From Acanthornis magna (lineage: Eukaryota > Chordata > Aves > Passeriformes > Acanthizidae): 64,000 nucleotides of DNA. Made by a program: the position numbers and the translations under genes. Location: the NCBI GenBank assembly GCA_036785705.1, contig JAWUZG010001131.1, positions 29,339 through 93,338 on the forward strand, read 5' to 3'. The notes under the pieces are model-generated. The model was not told the origin of the DNA, searched no databases, and was given only the letters and a program-made list of their open reading frames with translations. Every line of letters begins with the position of its first letter. Position 1 is the stretch's first letter. Shown here in pieces: positions 34,627 through 48,000 of this stretch.

Positions 34627-37600
34627 GATCCTTTGCTGAGGTCTTGGGTTTCAGCTCAGTTCTAAGTGAAGTGTTGTGTAGTTGAAGTCCAGTTCAGTTG
34701 AAATGCCCTGAACTGCTGTTCCTGCCCTAAGTTGTTGATTTGAATTTGAGTTATCAAGTGAAATGTTGCTCAAGTTGAAGTGCTCCTAAGGGAAGTGCTC
34801 TTGAGCCTTTGAGCCATGTTCTTCTTATCCTGACCCTTTCTCTTCTTTAGAGACACAGCCTCACGCACACGGACAGACAGACAGAGATAATTTGGGTTTG
34901 ATTTCATTTTGGATTGATTGACTCTGGATTTTTGTTTGTTGCTTTTCCTCGCTGTGCTTTAAGCATGGTGTAAGTAGTAGAGTAAAGCTTGGCAAGGAAG
35001 CTTGTCGTGCTGTGGCTTTTCCATGAAATCTTTCTTTCCCGATAGCTTTCCTATGATTCTTGGAGTGATGTAAAAGTGCCTGTGCCATCACATCTCTTTA
35101 GCAGCGTGGAGCCACCTGGGATGTCAGCACCGAGGTGCTGGGAGTGAGTGCCTGTGACACCAGGGCTTCTGGGCAGCGTGCGGACTGCTGGCGTGTGCCT
35201 ATGGCTGTCCTGGGACGGCCTGTGAGCTCAGTGTTCTTTTGAAAGCTGGATAGCTCTGGCGCGTCCCCAGGGAGTTCCTGTGCCAAGATGTGACCTCCTG
35301 GCTCTTTGGCAGCCTGGAGATGGCTGGAATGTGCCCAGGGGGCAAGTGTGAATGTCAGGGACTTGCCAGCTCTTGAGGAGGATGGAGGGTGCAGGGATGT
35401 CCCCATGGAGGCCCTGTGAGTGCCCGTGAGCTGGCGGCACCTTAGCAGCGTGAGACTCGTGGGCTGTCAGCCCTGAGAGCCTGTTGAAGGCCGTGATGTG
35501 CGTGCAGAGAGGTTTGTCAAATGGGAGAGTCGTGGCATGTCCCTATGGAGCCGCTGGGGTTGTGTGTGGCCTCAGTGTTCTTGAGGAGCCTCGAGAGCCC
35601 TGGGACGGCCCCGTGGAAGCGCAGGGAGTGCCTGTGACATAGCAGCGGTGCCTGATGAGATCAAAGGGCCCTGGGATGTCAGCTTGGAATGGCTGTGAGT
35701 GCCTGAGAGCACACGTCTGTCTCTCATGGCCGGAGAGCTGTGGCAGGTGCCCATGGTAGGTGTGTGAGTGCAGGTGAGCTCAGGGCTCTGCAGAAGGCTG
35801 TAGGCCTGTGGGCTGTGAGGCTGGAAGGCCTGGGACTGCTTTGGAGCTGAGTGCTCTGTAGCAGTCGGGAGCCGCCTGGGAGGTTGTAGCAGGATGCTTT
35901 GGGCCGGCTGCTTTGCCTTGGAACGTGGTGCAGGCACTTGGAGCATGTGCTATTTGCAAATGTCTCCAGGTGTCTTTCAGAGGGCCAGCGTGTGTTGTTT
36001 TGGCCTTGAATTCTGCTGAAAGTCCTTCTGGCAAGGAAGCCTGCATGAAGGTGCTGCTAGTGAGGCAAAGATTTGGCAGCTGAGCTGCTGCCGGGAGTTG
36101 CAGGCGTCTGCCTGACAGTCAGTCCCTTGAGAGTGTCAATGTGCAGTCAGTCCCCTTTCCTAGGGGAGGTTTTTCTAGCGTGTTCCTCCTTGGAGTGTGT
36201 GAGGGCTCCTGCTGGGGAAGTGGACAGCAAGCAAGGGCACTCTTGGTGGTGAAGGGAGAGAGAGCTGCCCAGGAGTGTTGGTGTGGTGAGTTACATGGAG
36301 CTCTACTTGGGAATTGGGTTTTTTTGCTTGCTGTAAGATATGACTGCTTTCCTATTGTTTTCATAGAGTGCACTCCATTGTACTCTGTGTAGCCTCCCAG
36401 GAGCAGGTTTAGCTTTTCTATGGAGTGGTCAGTAATTGGGATTGAGTTGTCTGTGTCGAATCATTTGTGTTAGGGAAGACCTGCTTTTCTAGGAATAGAT
36501 CAGATGGGCCATTTGTAAGTGCTGCGGGACAGAGTTACTTAAAGCACTGGCTTTAAGTGTGAGGCTGGGATTGGATGCAGCCGCCGCCAAGGCTCCTGTG
36601 TCTGAGAAGGAGTTGAGAAAGCCAAGGGCTGCTCTCTGGCCCTCGTGACTCAGTGGCCAGGCTGCTCTGGGAGCCTTTGTGTGAATCTGCCAGCACAGCA
36701 GCGACAGATGTCCCCGAGGAGCTTGTGTGAGTGCAGGTGAGATCAGAGCTCTTGAGCAGCCTGGAGAGCCTGGGGATGTGGCCACGGAGCCGCCAGGATA
36801 TCTGGTGACCTCGGGGTTCCTATGAGCAGAGGGAGCACTAAGATGTGCCCATGGCACCTGTGTAAGTGCCTGTGGCTAAAGGGCTCTTTTGCAGCCTGGA
36901 GAGCCTTGGCATGTGGCCATGAAGCCACAGTGCGTGTCTGTGACATCAGAGCGCTTTGGCAGCATGGAAAGGCCTGGAATGGCTGCAGGGGCCAGAGGTG
37001 AGTGCCTGTGACATCAGAGCTGTCCAGCAGCAGCAGGGAGACGGAGGGAATGTCACAGGCCATGCCCTGTGAGTTGCTGTGACAGCGTGGCTCCTTAGCA
37101 GCGTGCAGATTGCCGGGATGTTACCCTGCAGGCCCTGGCATTGCCCTGGTCGTGTGTGTTGTTTAGGAAGATAGAGAGAGCCCTGGCATGTCCCCCTGGA
37201 AGGCCAGGGAGTGGCAGTTGCAAAAGAGCTCCTTAGCACTTAGAGACACGTGGGATGTCCCCATGGAGGCACTGTGAGAGCCCGTGACCTCAGAGGTCTT
37301 TGGAAGCTGAGAGAGCCCCGGGATGCCATGGGATGTGAGCATGGGGAGCCTGTGGGCAGGTGTGATCTCCCTGCTTGTGCTGGTGCATCCCCCCCTGCCC
37401 TTTTTTCAGGCTGCAGCATGATATGAGAAATGCTGCTGAGGCCTTGGCCTTGACGAAGGCAGCGGGGCTGAGGTGCTGTGGAGCTTCTGAGAAACACTGT
37501 GTGCTGCCTGGAAGTGCTATGTTCTAAGGTGCTCCTGCTTTTTTTGCTTGTTGAACAGACTTTGAAATTTGTTTTTGCCTGGATGGCATCACATTGGTGT

Positions 37601-38089
37601 TGTCCCGCGTTCAGGGAAAGCTGCCGATGAGAAGTGGGGCCAGGCTGAAGGCTTGTTGTGACTAAAGGCCATGCCTTGGGGCCCTGTAAGCAGGGGTGCC
37701 AAAGGAGGCCCTGGCAGCTGTGCTGGGCCGCAGCAGCGGTGAGCAGCAAAGTCCCTGTGCGTGGGGCCTCTGCCAGCCGGCAGCTGTCCCGTTTGCTGCA
37801 CTCGGGGGATCTGCGAAGGAGCACGGCTCCTGGGCCCCCGATCCTGCCGCTCCCGGAGGCCTCAGGCTTTGGCCGCTGAGAAGATGGCAAGGCACGTGAA
37901 AGGAGTATTTCAGTAGCTTGGAGGGGAATTTTGCCTCCTAGAGCCTCTTTGTGTGCTTGTGGGAGTGCAGGTGTGCATGCGCTCTCTGCAATGTGGGAGA
38001 GGGGCTGCTCTGGTGGATTCAGAAGTGCTTTAGGTTTGTCCCTAAGTTAGGTCTCAAAGTTCCTGCAGTGCTATGGTAAGGCCTGTGTG
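34627..38089 (+). repeat. Unit 11, 3,463 bp
   Basis: Carries A at 358, G at 943 and C at 1210, the last otherwise found only in units 14, 16, 18 and 19. It ends in TGCGAAGG at 3186-3193 as in units 6 and 7, so the internal BamHI site is absent. Two private G-to-A changes (about 35329 and 35352) flank the CTCF-like motif without touching its core. Confidence 0.97.
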
Positions 38090-41000
38090 GATCCTTTGCT
38101 GAGGTCTTGGGTTTCAGCTCAGTTCTAAGTGAAGTGTTGTGTAGTTGAAGTCCAGTTCAGTTGAAATGCCCTGAACTGCTGTTCCTGCCCTAAGTTGTTG
38201 ATTTGAATTTGAGTTATCAAGTGAAATGTTGCTCAAGTTGAAGTGCTCCTAAGGGAAGTGCTCTTGAGCCTTTGAGCCATGTTCTTCTTATCCTGACCCT
38301 TTCTCTTCTTTAGAGACACAGCCTCACGCACACGGACAGACAGACAGAGATAATTTGGGTTTGATTTCATTTTGGATTGATTGACTCTGGATTTTTGTTT
38401 GTTGCTTTTCCTCGCTGTGCTTTAAGCATGGTGTAAGTAGTAGAGTGAAGCTTGGCAAGGAAGCTTGTCGTGCTGTGGCTTTTCCATGAAATCTTTCTTT
38501 CCCGATAGCTTTCCTATGATTCTTGGAGTGATGTAAAAGTGCCTGTGCCATCACATCTCTTTAGCAGCGTGGAGCCACCTGGGATGTCAGCACCGAGGTG
38601 CTGGGAGTGAGTGCCTGTGACACCAGGGCTTCTGGGCAGCGTGCGGACTGCTGGCGTGTGCCTATGGCTGTCCTGGGACGGCCTGTGAGCTCAGTGTTCT
38701 TTTGAAAGCTGGATAGCTCTGGCGCGTCCCCAGGGAGTTCCTGTGCCAAGATGTGACCTCCTGGCTCTTTGGCAGCCTGGAGATGGCTGGAGTGTGCCCA
38801 GGGGGCAAGTGTGAGTGTCAGGGACTTGCCAGCTCTTGAGGAGGATGGAGGGTGCAGGGATGTCCCCATGGAGGCCCTGTGAGTGCCCGTGAGCTGGCGG
38901 CACCTTAGCAGCGTGAGACTCGTGGGCTGTCAGCCCTGAGAGCCTGTTGAAGGCCGTGATGTGCGTGCAGAGAGGTTTGTCAAATGGGAGAGTCGTGGCA
39001 TGTCCCTATGGAGCCGCTGGGGTTGTGTGTGCCCTCAGTGTTCTTGAGGAGCCTCGAGAGCCCTGGGACGGCCCCGTGGAAGCGCAGGGAGTGCCTGTGA
39101 CATAGCAGCGGTGCCTGATGAGATCAAAGGGCCCTGGGATGTCAGCTTGGAATGGCTGTGAGTGCCTGAGAGCACACGTCTGTCTCTCATGGCCGGAGAG
39201 CTGTGGCAGGTGCCCATGGTAGGTGTGTGAGTGCAGGTGAGCTCAGGGCTCTGCAGAAGGCTGTAGGCCTGTGGGCTGTGAGGCTGGAAGGCCTGGGAGT
39301 GCTTTGGAGCTGAGTGCTCTGTAGCAGTCGGGAGCCGCCTGGGAGGTTGTAGCAGGATGCTTTGGGCCGGCTGCTTTGCCTTGGAACGTGGTGCAGGCAC
39401 TTGGAGCATGTGCTATTTGCAAATGTCTCCAGGTGTCTTTCAGAGGGCCAGCGTGTGTTGTTTTGGCCTTGAATTCTGCTGAAAGTCCTTCTGGCAAGGA
39501 AGCCTGCATGAAGGTGCTGCTAGTGAGGCAAAGATTTGGCAGCTGAGCTGCTGCCGGGAGTTGCAGGCGTCTGCCTGACAGTCAGTCCCTTGAGAGTGTC
39601 AATGTGCAGTCAGTCCCCTTTCCTAGGGGAGGTTTTTCTAGCGTGTTCCTCCTTGGAGTGTGTGAGGGCTCCTGCTGGGGAAGTGGACAGCAAGCAAGGG
39701 CACTCTTGGTGGTGAAGGGAGAGAGAGCTGCCCAGGAGTGTTGGTGTGGTGAGTTACATGGAGCTCTACTTGGGAATTGGGTTTTTTTGCTTGCTGTAAG
39801 ATATGACTGCTTTCCTATTGTTTTCATAGAGTGCACTCCATTGTACTCTGTGTAGCCTCCCAGGAGCAGGTTTAGCTTTTCTATGGAGTGGTCAGTAATT
39901 GGGATTGAGTTGTCTGTGTCGAATCATTTGTGTTAGGGAAGACCTGCTTTTCTAGGAATAGATCAGATGGGCCATTTGTAAGTGCTGCGGGACAGAGTTA
40001 CTTAAAGCACTGGCTTTAAGTGTGAGGCTGGGATTGGATGCAGCCGCCGCCAAGGCTCCTGTGTCTGAGAAGGAGTTGAGAAAGCCAAGGGCTGCTCTCT
40101 GGCCCTCGTGACTCAGTGGCCAGGCTGCTCTGGGAGCCTTTGTGTGAATCTGCCAGCACAGCAGCGACAGATGTCCCCGAGGAGCTTGTGTGAGTGCAGG
40201 TGAGATCAGAGCTCTTGAGCAGCCTGGAGAGCCTGGGGATGTGGCCACGGAGCCGCCAGGATATCTGGTGACCTCGGGGTTCCTATGAGCAGAGGGAGCA
40301 CTAAGATGTGCCCATGGCACCTGTGTAAGTGCCTGTGGCTAAAGGGCTCTTTTGCAGCCTGGAGAGCCTTGGCATGTGGCCATGAAGCCACAGTGCGTGT
40401 CTGTGACATCAGAGCGCTTTGGCAGCATGGAAAGGCCTGGAATGGCTGCAGGGGCCAGAGGTGAGTGCCTGTGACATCAGAGCTGTCCAGCAGCAGCAGG
40501 GAGACGGAGGGAATGTCACAGGCCATGCCCTGTGAGTTGCTGTGACAGCGTGGCTCCTTAGCAGCGTGCAGATTGCCGGGATGTTACCCTGCAGGCCCTG
40601 GCATTGCCCTGGTCGTGTGTGTTGTTTAGGAAGATAGAGAGAGCCCTGGCATGTCCCCCTGGAAGGCCAGGGAGTGGCAGTTGCAAAAGAGCTCCTTAGC
40701 ACTTAGAGACACGTGGGATGTCCCCATGGAGGCACTGTGAGAGCCCGTGACCTCAGAGGTCTTTGGAAGCTGAGAGAGCCCCGGGATGCCATGGGATGTG
40801 AGCATGGGGAGCCTGTGGGCAGGTGTGATGTCCCTGCTTGTGCTGGTGCATCCCCCCCTGCCCTTTTTTCAGGCTGCAGCATGATATGAGAAATGCTGCT
40901 GAGGCCTTGGCCTTGACGAAGGCAGCGGGGCTGAGGTGCTGTGGAGCTTCTGAGAAACACTGTGTGCTGCCTGGAAGTGCTATGTTCTAAGGTGCTCCTG

Positions 41001-41552
41001 CTTTTTTTGCTTGTTGAACAGACTTTGAAATTTGTTTTTGCCTGGATGGCATCACATTGGTGTTGTCCCGCGTTCAGGGAAAGCTGCCGATGAGAAGTGG
41101 GGCCAGGCTGAAGGCTTGTTGTGACTAAAGGCCATGCCTTGGGGCCCTGTAAGCAGGGGTGCCAAAGGAGGCCCTGGCAGCTGTGCTGGGCCGCAGCAGC
41201 GGTGAGCAGCAAAGTCCCTGTGCGTGGGGCCTCTGCCAGCCGGCAGCTGTCCCGTTTGCTGCACTCGGGGGATCCGCGAAGGAGCACGGCTCCTGGGCCC
41301 CCGATCCTGCCGCTCCCGGAGGCCTCAGGCTTTGGCCGCTGAGAAGATGGCAAGGCACGTGAAAGGAGTATTTCAGTAGCTTGGAGGGGAATTTTGCCTC
41401 CTAGAGCCTCTTTGTGTGCTTGTGGGAGTGCAGGTGTGCATGCGCTCTCTGCAATGTGGGAGAGGGGCTGCTCTGGTGGATTCAGAAGTGCTTTAGGTTT
41501 GTCCCTAAGTTAGGTCTCAAAGTTCCTGCAGTGCTATGGTAAGGCCTGTGTG
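38090..41552 (+). repeat. Unit 12, 3,463 bp, apparent chimera
   Basis: The left half is of the common type of units 1-11 (C at 943, G at 1210, C at 1440, G at 1832). The right half combines G at 2741 with G at 2832, a pairing seen otherwise only in units 13 and 16, and from offset 2326 onward it agrees with unit 16 at every scored site. This is the last copy before the diagnostic G-to-A change at 1832. Confidence 0.97.
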
Positions 41553-44500
41553 GATCCTTTGCTGAGGTCTTGGGTTTCAGCTCAGTTCTAAGTGAAGTGT
41601 TGTGTAGTTGAAGTCCAGTTCAGTTGAAATGCCCTGAACTGCTGTTCCTGCCCTAAGTTGTTGATTTGAATTTGAGTTATCAAGTGAAATGTTGCTCAAG
41701 TTGAAGTGCTCCTAAGGGAAGTGCTCTTGAGCCTTTGAGCCATGTTCTTCTTATCCTGACCCTTTCTCTTCTTTAGAGACACAGCCTCACGCACACGGAC
41801 AGACAGACAGAGATAATTTGGGTTTGATTTCATTTTGGATTGATTGACTCTGGATTTTTGTTTGTTGCTTTTCCTCGCTGTGCTTTAAGCATGGTGTAAG
41901 TAGTAGAGTGAAGCTTGGCAAGGAAGCTTGTCGTGCTGTGGCTTTTCCATGAAATCTTTCTTTCCCGATAGCTTTCCTATGATTCTTGGAGTGATGTAAA
42001 AGTGCCTGTGCCATCACATCTCTTTAGCAGCGTGGAGCCACCTGGGATGTCAGCACCGAGGTGCTGGGAGTGAGTGCCTGTGACACCAGGGCTTCTGGGC
42101 AGCGTGCGGACTGCTGGCGTGTGCCTATGGCTGTCCTGGGACGGCCTGTGAGCTCAGTGTTCTTTTGAAAGCTGGATAGCTCTGGCGCGTCCCCAGGGAG
42201 TTCCTGTGCCAAGATGTGACCTCCTGGCTCTTTGGCAGCCTGGAGATGGCTGGAGTGTGCCCAGGGGGCAAGTGTGTCAGGGACTTGCCAGCTCTTGAGG
42301 AGGATGGAGGGTGCAGGGATGTCCCCATGGAGGCCCTGTGAGTGCCCGTGAGCTGGCGGCACCTTAGCAGCGTGAGACTCGTGGGCTGTCAGCCCTGAGA
42401 GCCTGTTGAAGGCCGTGATGTGCGTGCAGAGAGGTTTGTCAAATGGGAGAGTCGTGGCATGTCCCTATGGAGCCGCTGGGGTTGTGTGTGGCCTCAGTGT
42501 TCTTGAGGAGCCTCGAGAGCCCTGGGACGGCCCCGTGGAAGCGCAGGGAGTGCCTGTGACATAGCAGCGGTGCCTGATGAGATCAAAGGGCCCTGGGATG
42601 TCAGCTTGGAATGGCTGTGAGTGCCTGAGAGCACACGTCTGTCTCTCATGGCCGGAGAGCTGTGGCAGGTGCCCATGGTAGGTGTGTGAGTGCAGGTGAG
42701 CTCAGGGCTCTGCAGAAGGCTGTAGGCCTGTGGGCTGTGAGGCTGGAAGGCCTGGGAGTGCTTTGGAGCTGAGTGCTCTGTAGCAGTCGGGAGCCGCCTG
42801 GGAGGTTGTAGCAGGATGCTTTGGGCCGGCTGCTTTGCCTTGGAACGTGGTGCAGGCACTTGGAGCATGTGCTATTTGCAAATGTCTCCAGGTGTCTTTC
42901 AGAGGGCCAGCGTGTGTTGTTTTGGCCTTGAATTCTGCTGAAAGTCCTTCTGGCAAGGAAGCCTGCATGAAGGTGCTGCTAGTGAGGCAAAGATTTGGCA
43001 GCTGAGCTGCTGCCGGGAGTTGCAGGCGTCTGCCTGACAGTCAGTCCCTTGAGAGTGTCAATGTGCAGTCAGTCCCCTTTCCTAGGGGAGGTTTTTCTAG
43101 CGTGTTCCTCCTTGGAGTGTGTGAGGGCTCCTGCTGGGGAAGTGGACAGCAAGCAAGGGCACTCTTGGTGGTGAAGGGAGAGAGAGCTGCCCAGGAGTGT
43201 TGGTGTGGTGAGTTACATGGAGCTCTACTTGGGAATTGGGTTTTTTTGCTTGCTGTAAGATATGACTGCTTTCCTATTGTTTTCATAGAGTGCACTCCAT
43301 TGTACTCTGTGTAGCCTCCCAGGAGCAGGTTTAGCTTTTCTATGGAGTGGTCAGTAATTGGGATTGAGTTGTCTGTGTCAAATCATTTGTGTTAGGGAAG
43401 ACCTGCTTTTCTAGGAATAGATCAGATGGGCCATTTGTAAGTGCTGCGGGACAGAGTTACTTAAAGCACTGGCTTTAAGTGTGAGGCTGGGATTGGATGC
43501 AGCCGCCGCCAAGGCTCCTGTGTCTGAGAAGGAGTTGAGAAAGCCAAGGGCTGCTCTCTGGCCCTCGTGACTCAGTGGCCAGGCTGCTCTGGGAGCCTTT
43601 GTGTGAATCTGCCAGCACAGCAGCGACAGATGTCCCCGAGGAGCTTGTGTGAGTGCAGGTGAGATCAGAGCTCTTGAGCAGCCTGGAGAGCCTGGGGATG
43701 TGGCCACGGAGCCGCCAGGATATCTGGTGACCTCGGGGTTCCTATGAGCAGAGGGAGCACTAAGATGTGCCCATGGCACCTGTGTAAGTGCCTGTGGCTA
43801 AAGGGCTCTTTTGCAGCCTGGAGAGCCTTGGCATGTGGCCATGAAGCCACAGTGCGTGTCTGTGACATCAGAGTGCTTTGGCAGCATGGAAAGGCCTGGA
43901 ATGGCTGCAGGGGCCAGAGGTGAGTGCCTGTGACATCAGAGCTGTCCAGCAGCAGCAGGGAGACGGAGGGAATGTCACAGGCCATGCCCTGTGAGTTGCT
44001 GTGACAGCGTGGCTCCTTAGCAGCGTGCAGATTGCCGGGATGTTACCCTGCAGGCCCTGGCATTGCCCTGGTCGTGTGTGTTGTTTAGGAAGATAGAGAG
44101 AGCCCTGGCATGTCCCCCTGGAAGGCCAGGGAGTGGCAGTTGCAAAAGAGCTCCTTAGCACTTAGAGACACGTGGGATGTCCCCATGGAGGCACTGTGAG
44201 AGCCCGTGACCTCAGAGGTCTTTGGAAGCTGAGAGAGCCCCGGGATGCCATGGGATGTGAGCATGGGGAGCCTGTGGGCAGGTGTGATGTCCCTGCTTGT
44301 GCTGGTGCATCCCCCCCTGCCCTTTTTTCAGGCTGCAGCATGATATGAGAAATGCTGCTGAGGCCTTGGCCTTGACGAAGGCAGCGGGGCTGAGGTGCTG
44401 TGGAGCTTCTGAGAAACACTGTGTGCTGCCTGGAAGTGCTATGTTCTAAGGTGCTCCTGCTTTTTTTGCTTGTTGAACAGACTTTGAAATTTGTTTTTGC

Positions 44501-45011
44501 CTGGATGGCATCACATTGGTGTTGTCCCGCGTTCAGGGAAAGCTGCCGATGAGAAGTGGGGCCAGGCTGAAGGCTTGTTGTGACTAAAGGCCATGCCTTG
44601 GGGCCCTGTAAGCAGGGGTGCCAAAGGAGGCCCTGGCAGCTGTGCTGGGCCACAGCAGCGGTGAGCAGCAAAGTCCCTGTGCGTGGGGCCTCTGCCAGCC
44701 GGCAGCTGTCCCGTTTGCTGCACTCGGGGGATCCGCAAATGAGCACGGCTCCTGGGCCCCCGATCCTGCCGCTCCCGGAGGCCTCAGGCTTTGGCCGCTG
44801 AGAAGATGGCAAGGCACGTGAAAGGAGTATTTCAGTAGCTTGGAGGGGAATTTTGCCTCCTAGAGCCTCTTTGTGTGCTTGTGGGAGTGCAGGTGTGCAT
44901 GCGCTCTCTGCAATGTGGGAGAGGGGCTGCTCTGGTGGATTCAGAAGTGCTTTAGGTTTGTCCCTAAGTTAGGTCTCAAAGTTCCTGCAGTGCTATGGTA
45001 AGGCCTGTGTG
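41553..45011 (+). repeat. Unit 13, 3,459 bp, 4-bp deletion form
   Basis: First unit with A at 1832 (43380). It has lost one GTGA tetranucleotide in block A at 42271-42280, where GTGTGAGTGTC reads GTGTGTC. The same loss recurs only in unit 17. It also carries T at 2326, A at 3104 and CGCAAATG at 3186-3193, and retains C at 1440. It differs from unit 17 at offset 2741 (G here, C there). Confidence 0.97.
42271..42280. other. 4-bp (GTGA) deletion in unit 13
   Basis: GTGTGAGTGTC of the standard unit reads GTGTGTC here, consistent with slippage between GTGA/GTGT words. The identical loss is at 56131-56140 in unit 17 at the same offset (719), so the two copies share descent. Confidence 0.92.
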
Positions 45012-48000
45012 GATCCTTTGCTGAGGTCTTGGGTTTCAGCTCAGTTCTAAGTGAAGTGTTGTGTAGTTGAAGTCCAGTTCAGTTGAAATGCCCTGAACTG
45101 CTGTTCCTGCCCTAAGTTGTTGATTTGAATTTGAGTTATCAAGTGAAATGTTGCTCAAGTTGAAGTGCTCCTAAGGGAAGTGCTCTTGAGCCTTTGAGCC
45201 ATGTTCTTCTTATCCTGACCCTTTCTCTTCTTTAGAGACACAGCCTCACGCACACGGACAGACAAACAGAGATAATTTGGGTTTGATTTCATTTTGGATT
45301 GATTGACTCTGGATTTTTGTTTGTTGCTTTTCCTCGCTGTGCTTTAAGCATGGTGTAAGTAGTAGAGTGAAGCTTGGCAAGGAAGCTTGTCGTGCTGTGG
45401 CTTTTCCATGAAATCTTTCTTTCCCGATAGCTTTCCTATGATTCTTGGAGTGATGTAAAAGTGCCTGTGCCATCACATCTCTTTAGCAGCGTGGAGCCAC
45501 CTGGGATGTCAGCACCGAGGTGCTGGGAGTGAGTGCCTGTGACACCAGGGCTTCTGGGCAGCGTGCGGACTGCTGGCGTGTGCCTATGGCTGTCCTGGGA
45601 CGGCCTGTGAGCTCAGTGTTCTTTTGAAAGCTGGATAGCTCTGGCGCGTCCCCAGGGAGTTCCTGTGCCAAGATGTGACCTCCTGGCTCTTTGGCAGCCT
45701 GGAGATGGCTGGAGTGTGCCCAGGGGGCAAGTGTGAGTGTCAGGGACTTGCCAGCTCTTGAGGAGGATGGAGGGTGCAGGGATGTCCCCATGGAGGCCCT
45801 GTGAGTGCCCGTGAGCTGGCGGCACCTTAGCAGCGTGAGACTCGTGGGCTGTCAGCCCTGAGAGCCTGTTGAAGGCCGTGATGTGCGTGCAGAGAGGTTT
45901 GTCAAATGGGAGAGTCGTGGCATGTCCCTATGGAGCCGCTGGGGTTGTGTGTGGCCTCAGTGTTCTTGAGGAGCCTCGAGAGCCCTGGGACGGCCCCGTG
46001 GAAGCGCAGGGAGTGCCTGTGACATAGCAGCGGTGCCTGATGAGATCAAAGGGCCCTGGGATGTCAGCTTGGAATGGCTGTGAGTGCCTGAGAGCACACG
46101 TCTGTCTCTCATGGCCGGAGAGCTGTGGCAGGTGCCCATGGTAGGTGTGTGAGTGCAGGTGAGCTCAGGGCTCTGCAGAAGGCTGTAGGCCTGTGGGCTG
46201 TGAGGCTGGAAGGCCTGGGACTGCTTTGGAGCTGAGTGCTCTGTAGCAGTCGGGAGCCGCCTGGGAGGTTGTAGCAGGATGCTTTGGGCCGGCTGCTTTG
46301 CCTTGGAACGTGGTGCAGGCACTTGGAGCATGTGCTATTTGCAAATGTCTCCAGGTGTCTTTCAGAGGGCCAGCGTGTGTTGTTTTGGCCTTGAATTCTG
46401 CTGAAAGTCCTTCTGGCAAGGAAGCCTGCATGAAGGTGCTGCTAGTGAGGGAAAGATTTGGCAGCTGAGCTGCTGCCGGGAGTTGCAGGCGTCTGCCTGA
46501 CAGTCAGTCCCTTGAGAGTGTCAATGTGCAGTCAGTCCCCTTTCCTAGGGGAGGTTTTTCTAGCGTGTTCCTCCTTGGAGTGTGTGAGGGCTCCTGCTGG
46601 GGAAGTGGACAGCAAGCAAGGGCACTCTTGGTGGTGAAGGGAGAGAGAGCTGCCCAGGAGTGTTGGTGTGGTGAGTTACATGGAGCTCTACTTGGGAATT
46701 GGGTTTTTTTGCTTGCTGTAAGATATGACTGCTTTCCTATTGTTTTCATAGAGTGCACTCCATTGTACTCTGTGTAGCCTCCCAGGAGCAGGTTTAGCTT
46801 TTCTATGGAGTGGTCAGTAATTGGGATTGAGTTGTCTGTGTCAAATCATTTGTGTTAGGGAAGACCTGCTTTTCTAGGAATAGATCAGATGGGCCATTTG
46901 TAAGTGCTGCGGGACAGAGTTACTTAAAGCACTGGCTTTAAGTGTGAGGCTGGGATTGGATGCAGCCGCCGCCAAGGCTCCTGTGTCTGAGAAGGAGTTG
47001 AGAAAGCCAAGGGCTGCTCTCTGGCCCTCGTGACTCAGTGGCCAGGCTGCTCTGGGAGCCTTTGTGTGAATCTGCCAGCACAGCAGCGACAGATGTCCCC
47101 GAGGAGCTTGTGTGAGTGCAGGTGAGATCAGAGCTCTTGAGCAGCCTGGAGAGCCTGGGGATGTGGCCACGGAGCCGCCAGGATATCTGGTGACCTCGGG
47201 GTTCCTATGAGCAGAGGGAGCACTAAGATGTGCCCATGGCACCTGTGTAAGTGCCTGTGGCTAAAGGGCTCTTTTGCAGCCTGGAGAGCCTTGGCATGTG
47301 GCCATGAAGCCACAGTGCGTGTCTGTGACATCAGAGTGCTTTGGCAGCATGGAAAGGCCTGGAATGGCTGCAGGGGCCGGAGGTGAGTGCCTGTGACATC
47401 AGAGCTGTCCAGCAGCAGCAGGGAGACGGAGGGAATGTCACAGGCCATGCCCTGTGAGTTGCTGTGACAGCGTGGCTCCTTAGCAGCGTGCAGATTGCCG
47501 GGATGTTACCCTGCAGGCCCTGGCATTGCCCTGGTCGTGTGTGTTGTTTAGGAAGATAGAGAGAGCCCTGGCATGTCCCCCTGGAAGGCCAGGGAGTGGC
47601 AGTTGCAAAAGAGCTCCTTAGCACTTAGAGACACGTGGGATGTCCCCATGGAGGCACTGTGAGAGCCCGTGACCTCAGAGGTCTTTGGAAGCTGAGAGAG
47701 CCCCGGGATGCCATGGGATGTGAGCATGGGGAGCCTGTGGGCAGGTGTGATCTCCCTGCTTGTGCTGGTGCATCCCCCCCTGCCCTTTTTTCAGGCTGCA
47801 GCATGATATGAGAAATGCTGCTGAGGCCTTGGCCTTGACGAAGGCAGCGGGGCTGAGGTGCTGTGGAGCTTCTGAGAAACACTGTGTGCTGCCTGGAAGT
47901 GCTATGTTCTATGTTCTAAAAGCTCCTGCTTTTTTTGCTTGTTGAACAGACTTTGAAATTTGTTTTTGCCTGGATGGCATCACATTGGTGTTGTCCCGCG

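Noticed and set aside
47760..47945. 61-codon + strand frame in units 14, 15 and 18
   Set aside because: It begins at a non-ATG codon and exists only because the 7-bp duplication shifts the frame past a stop.
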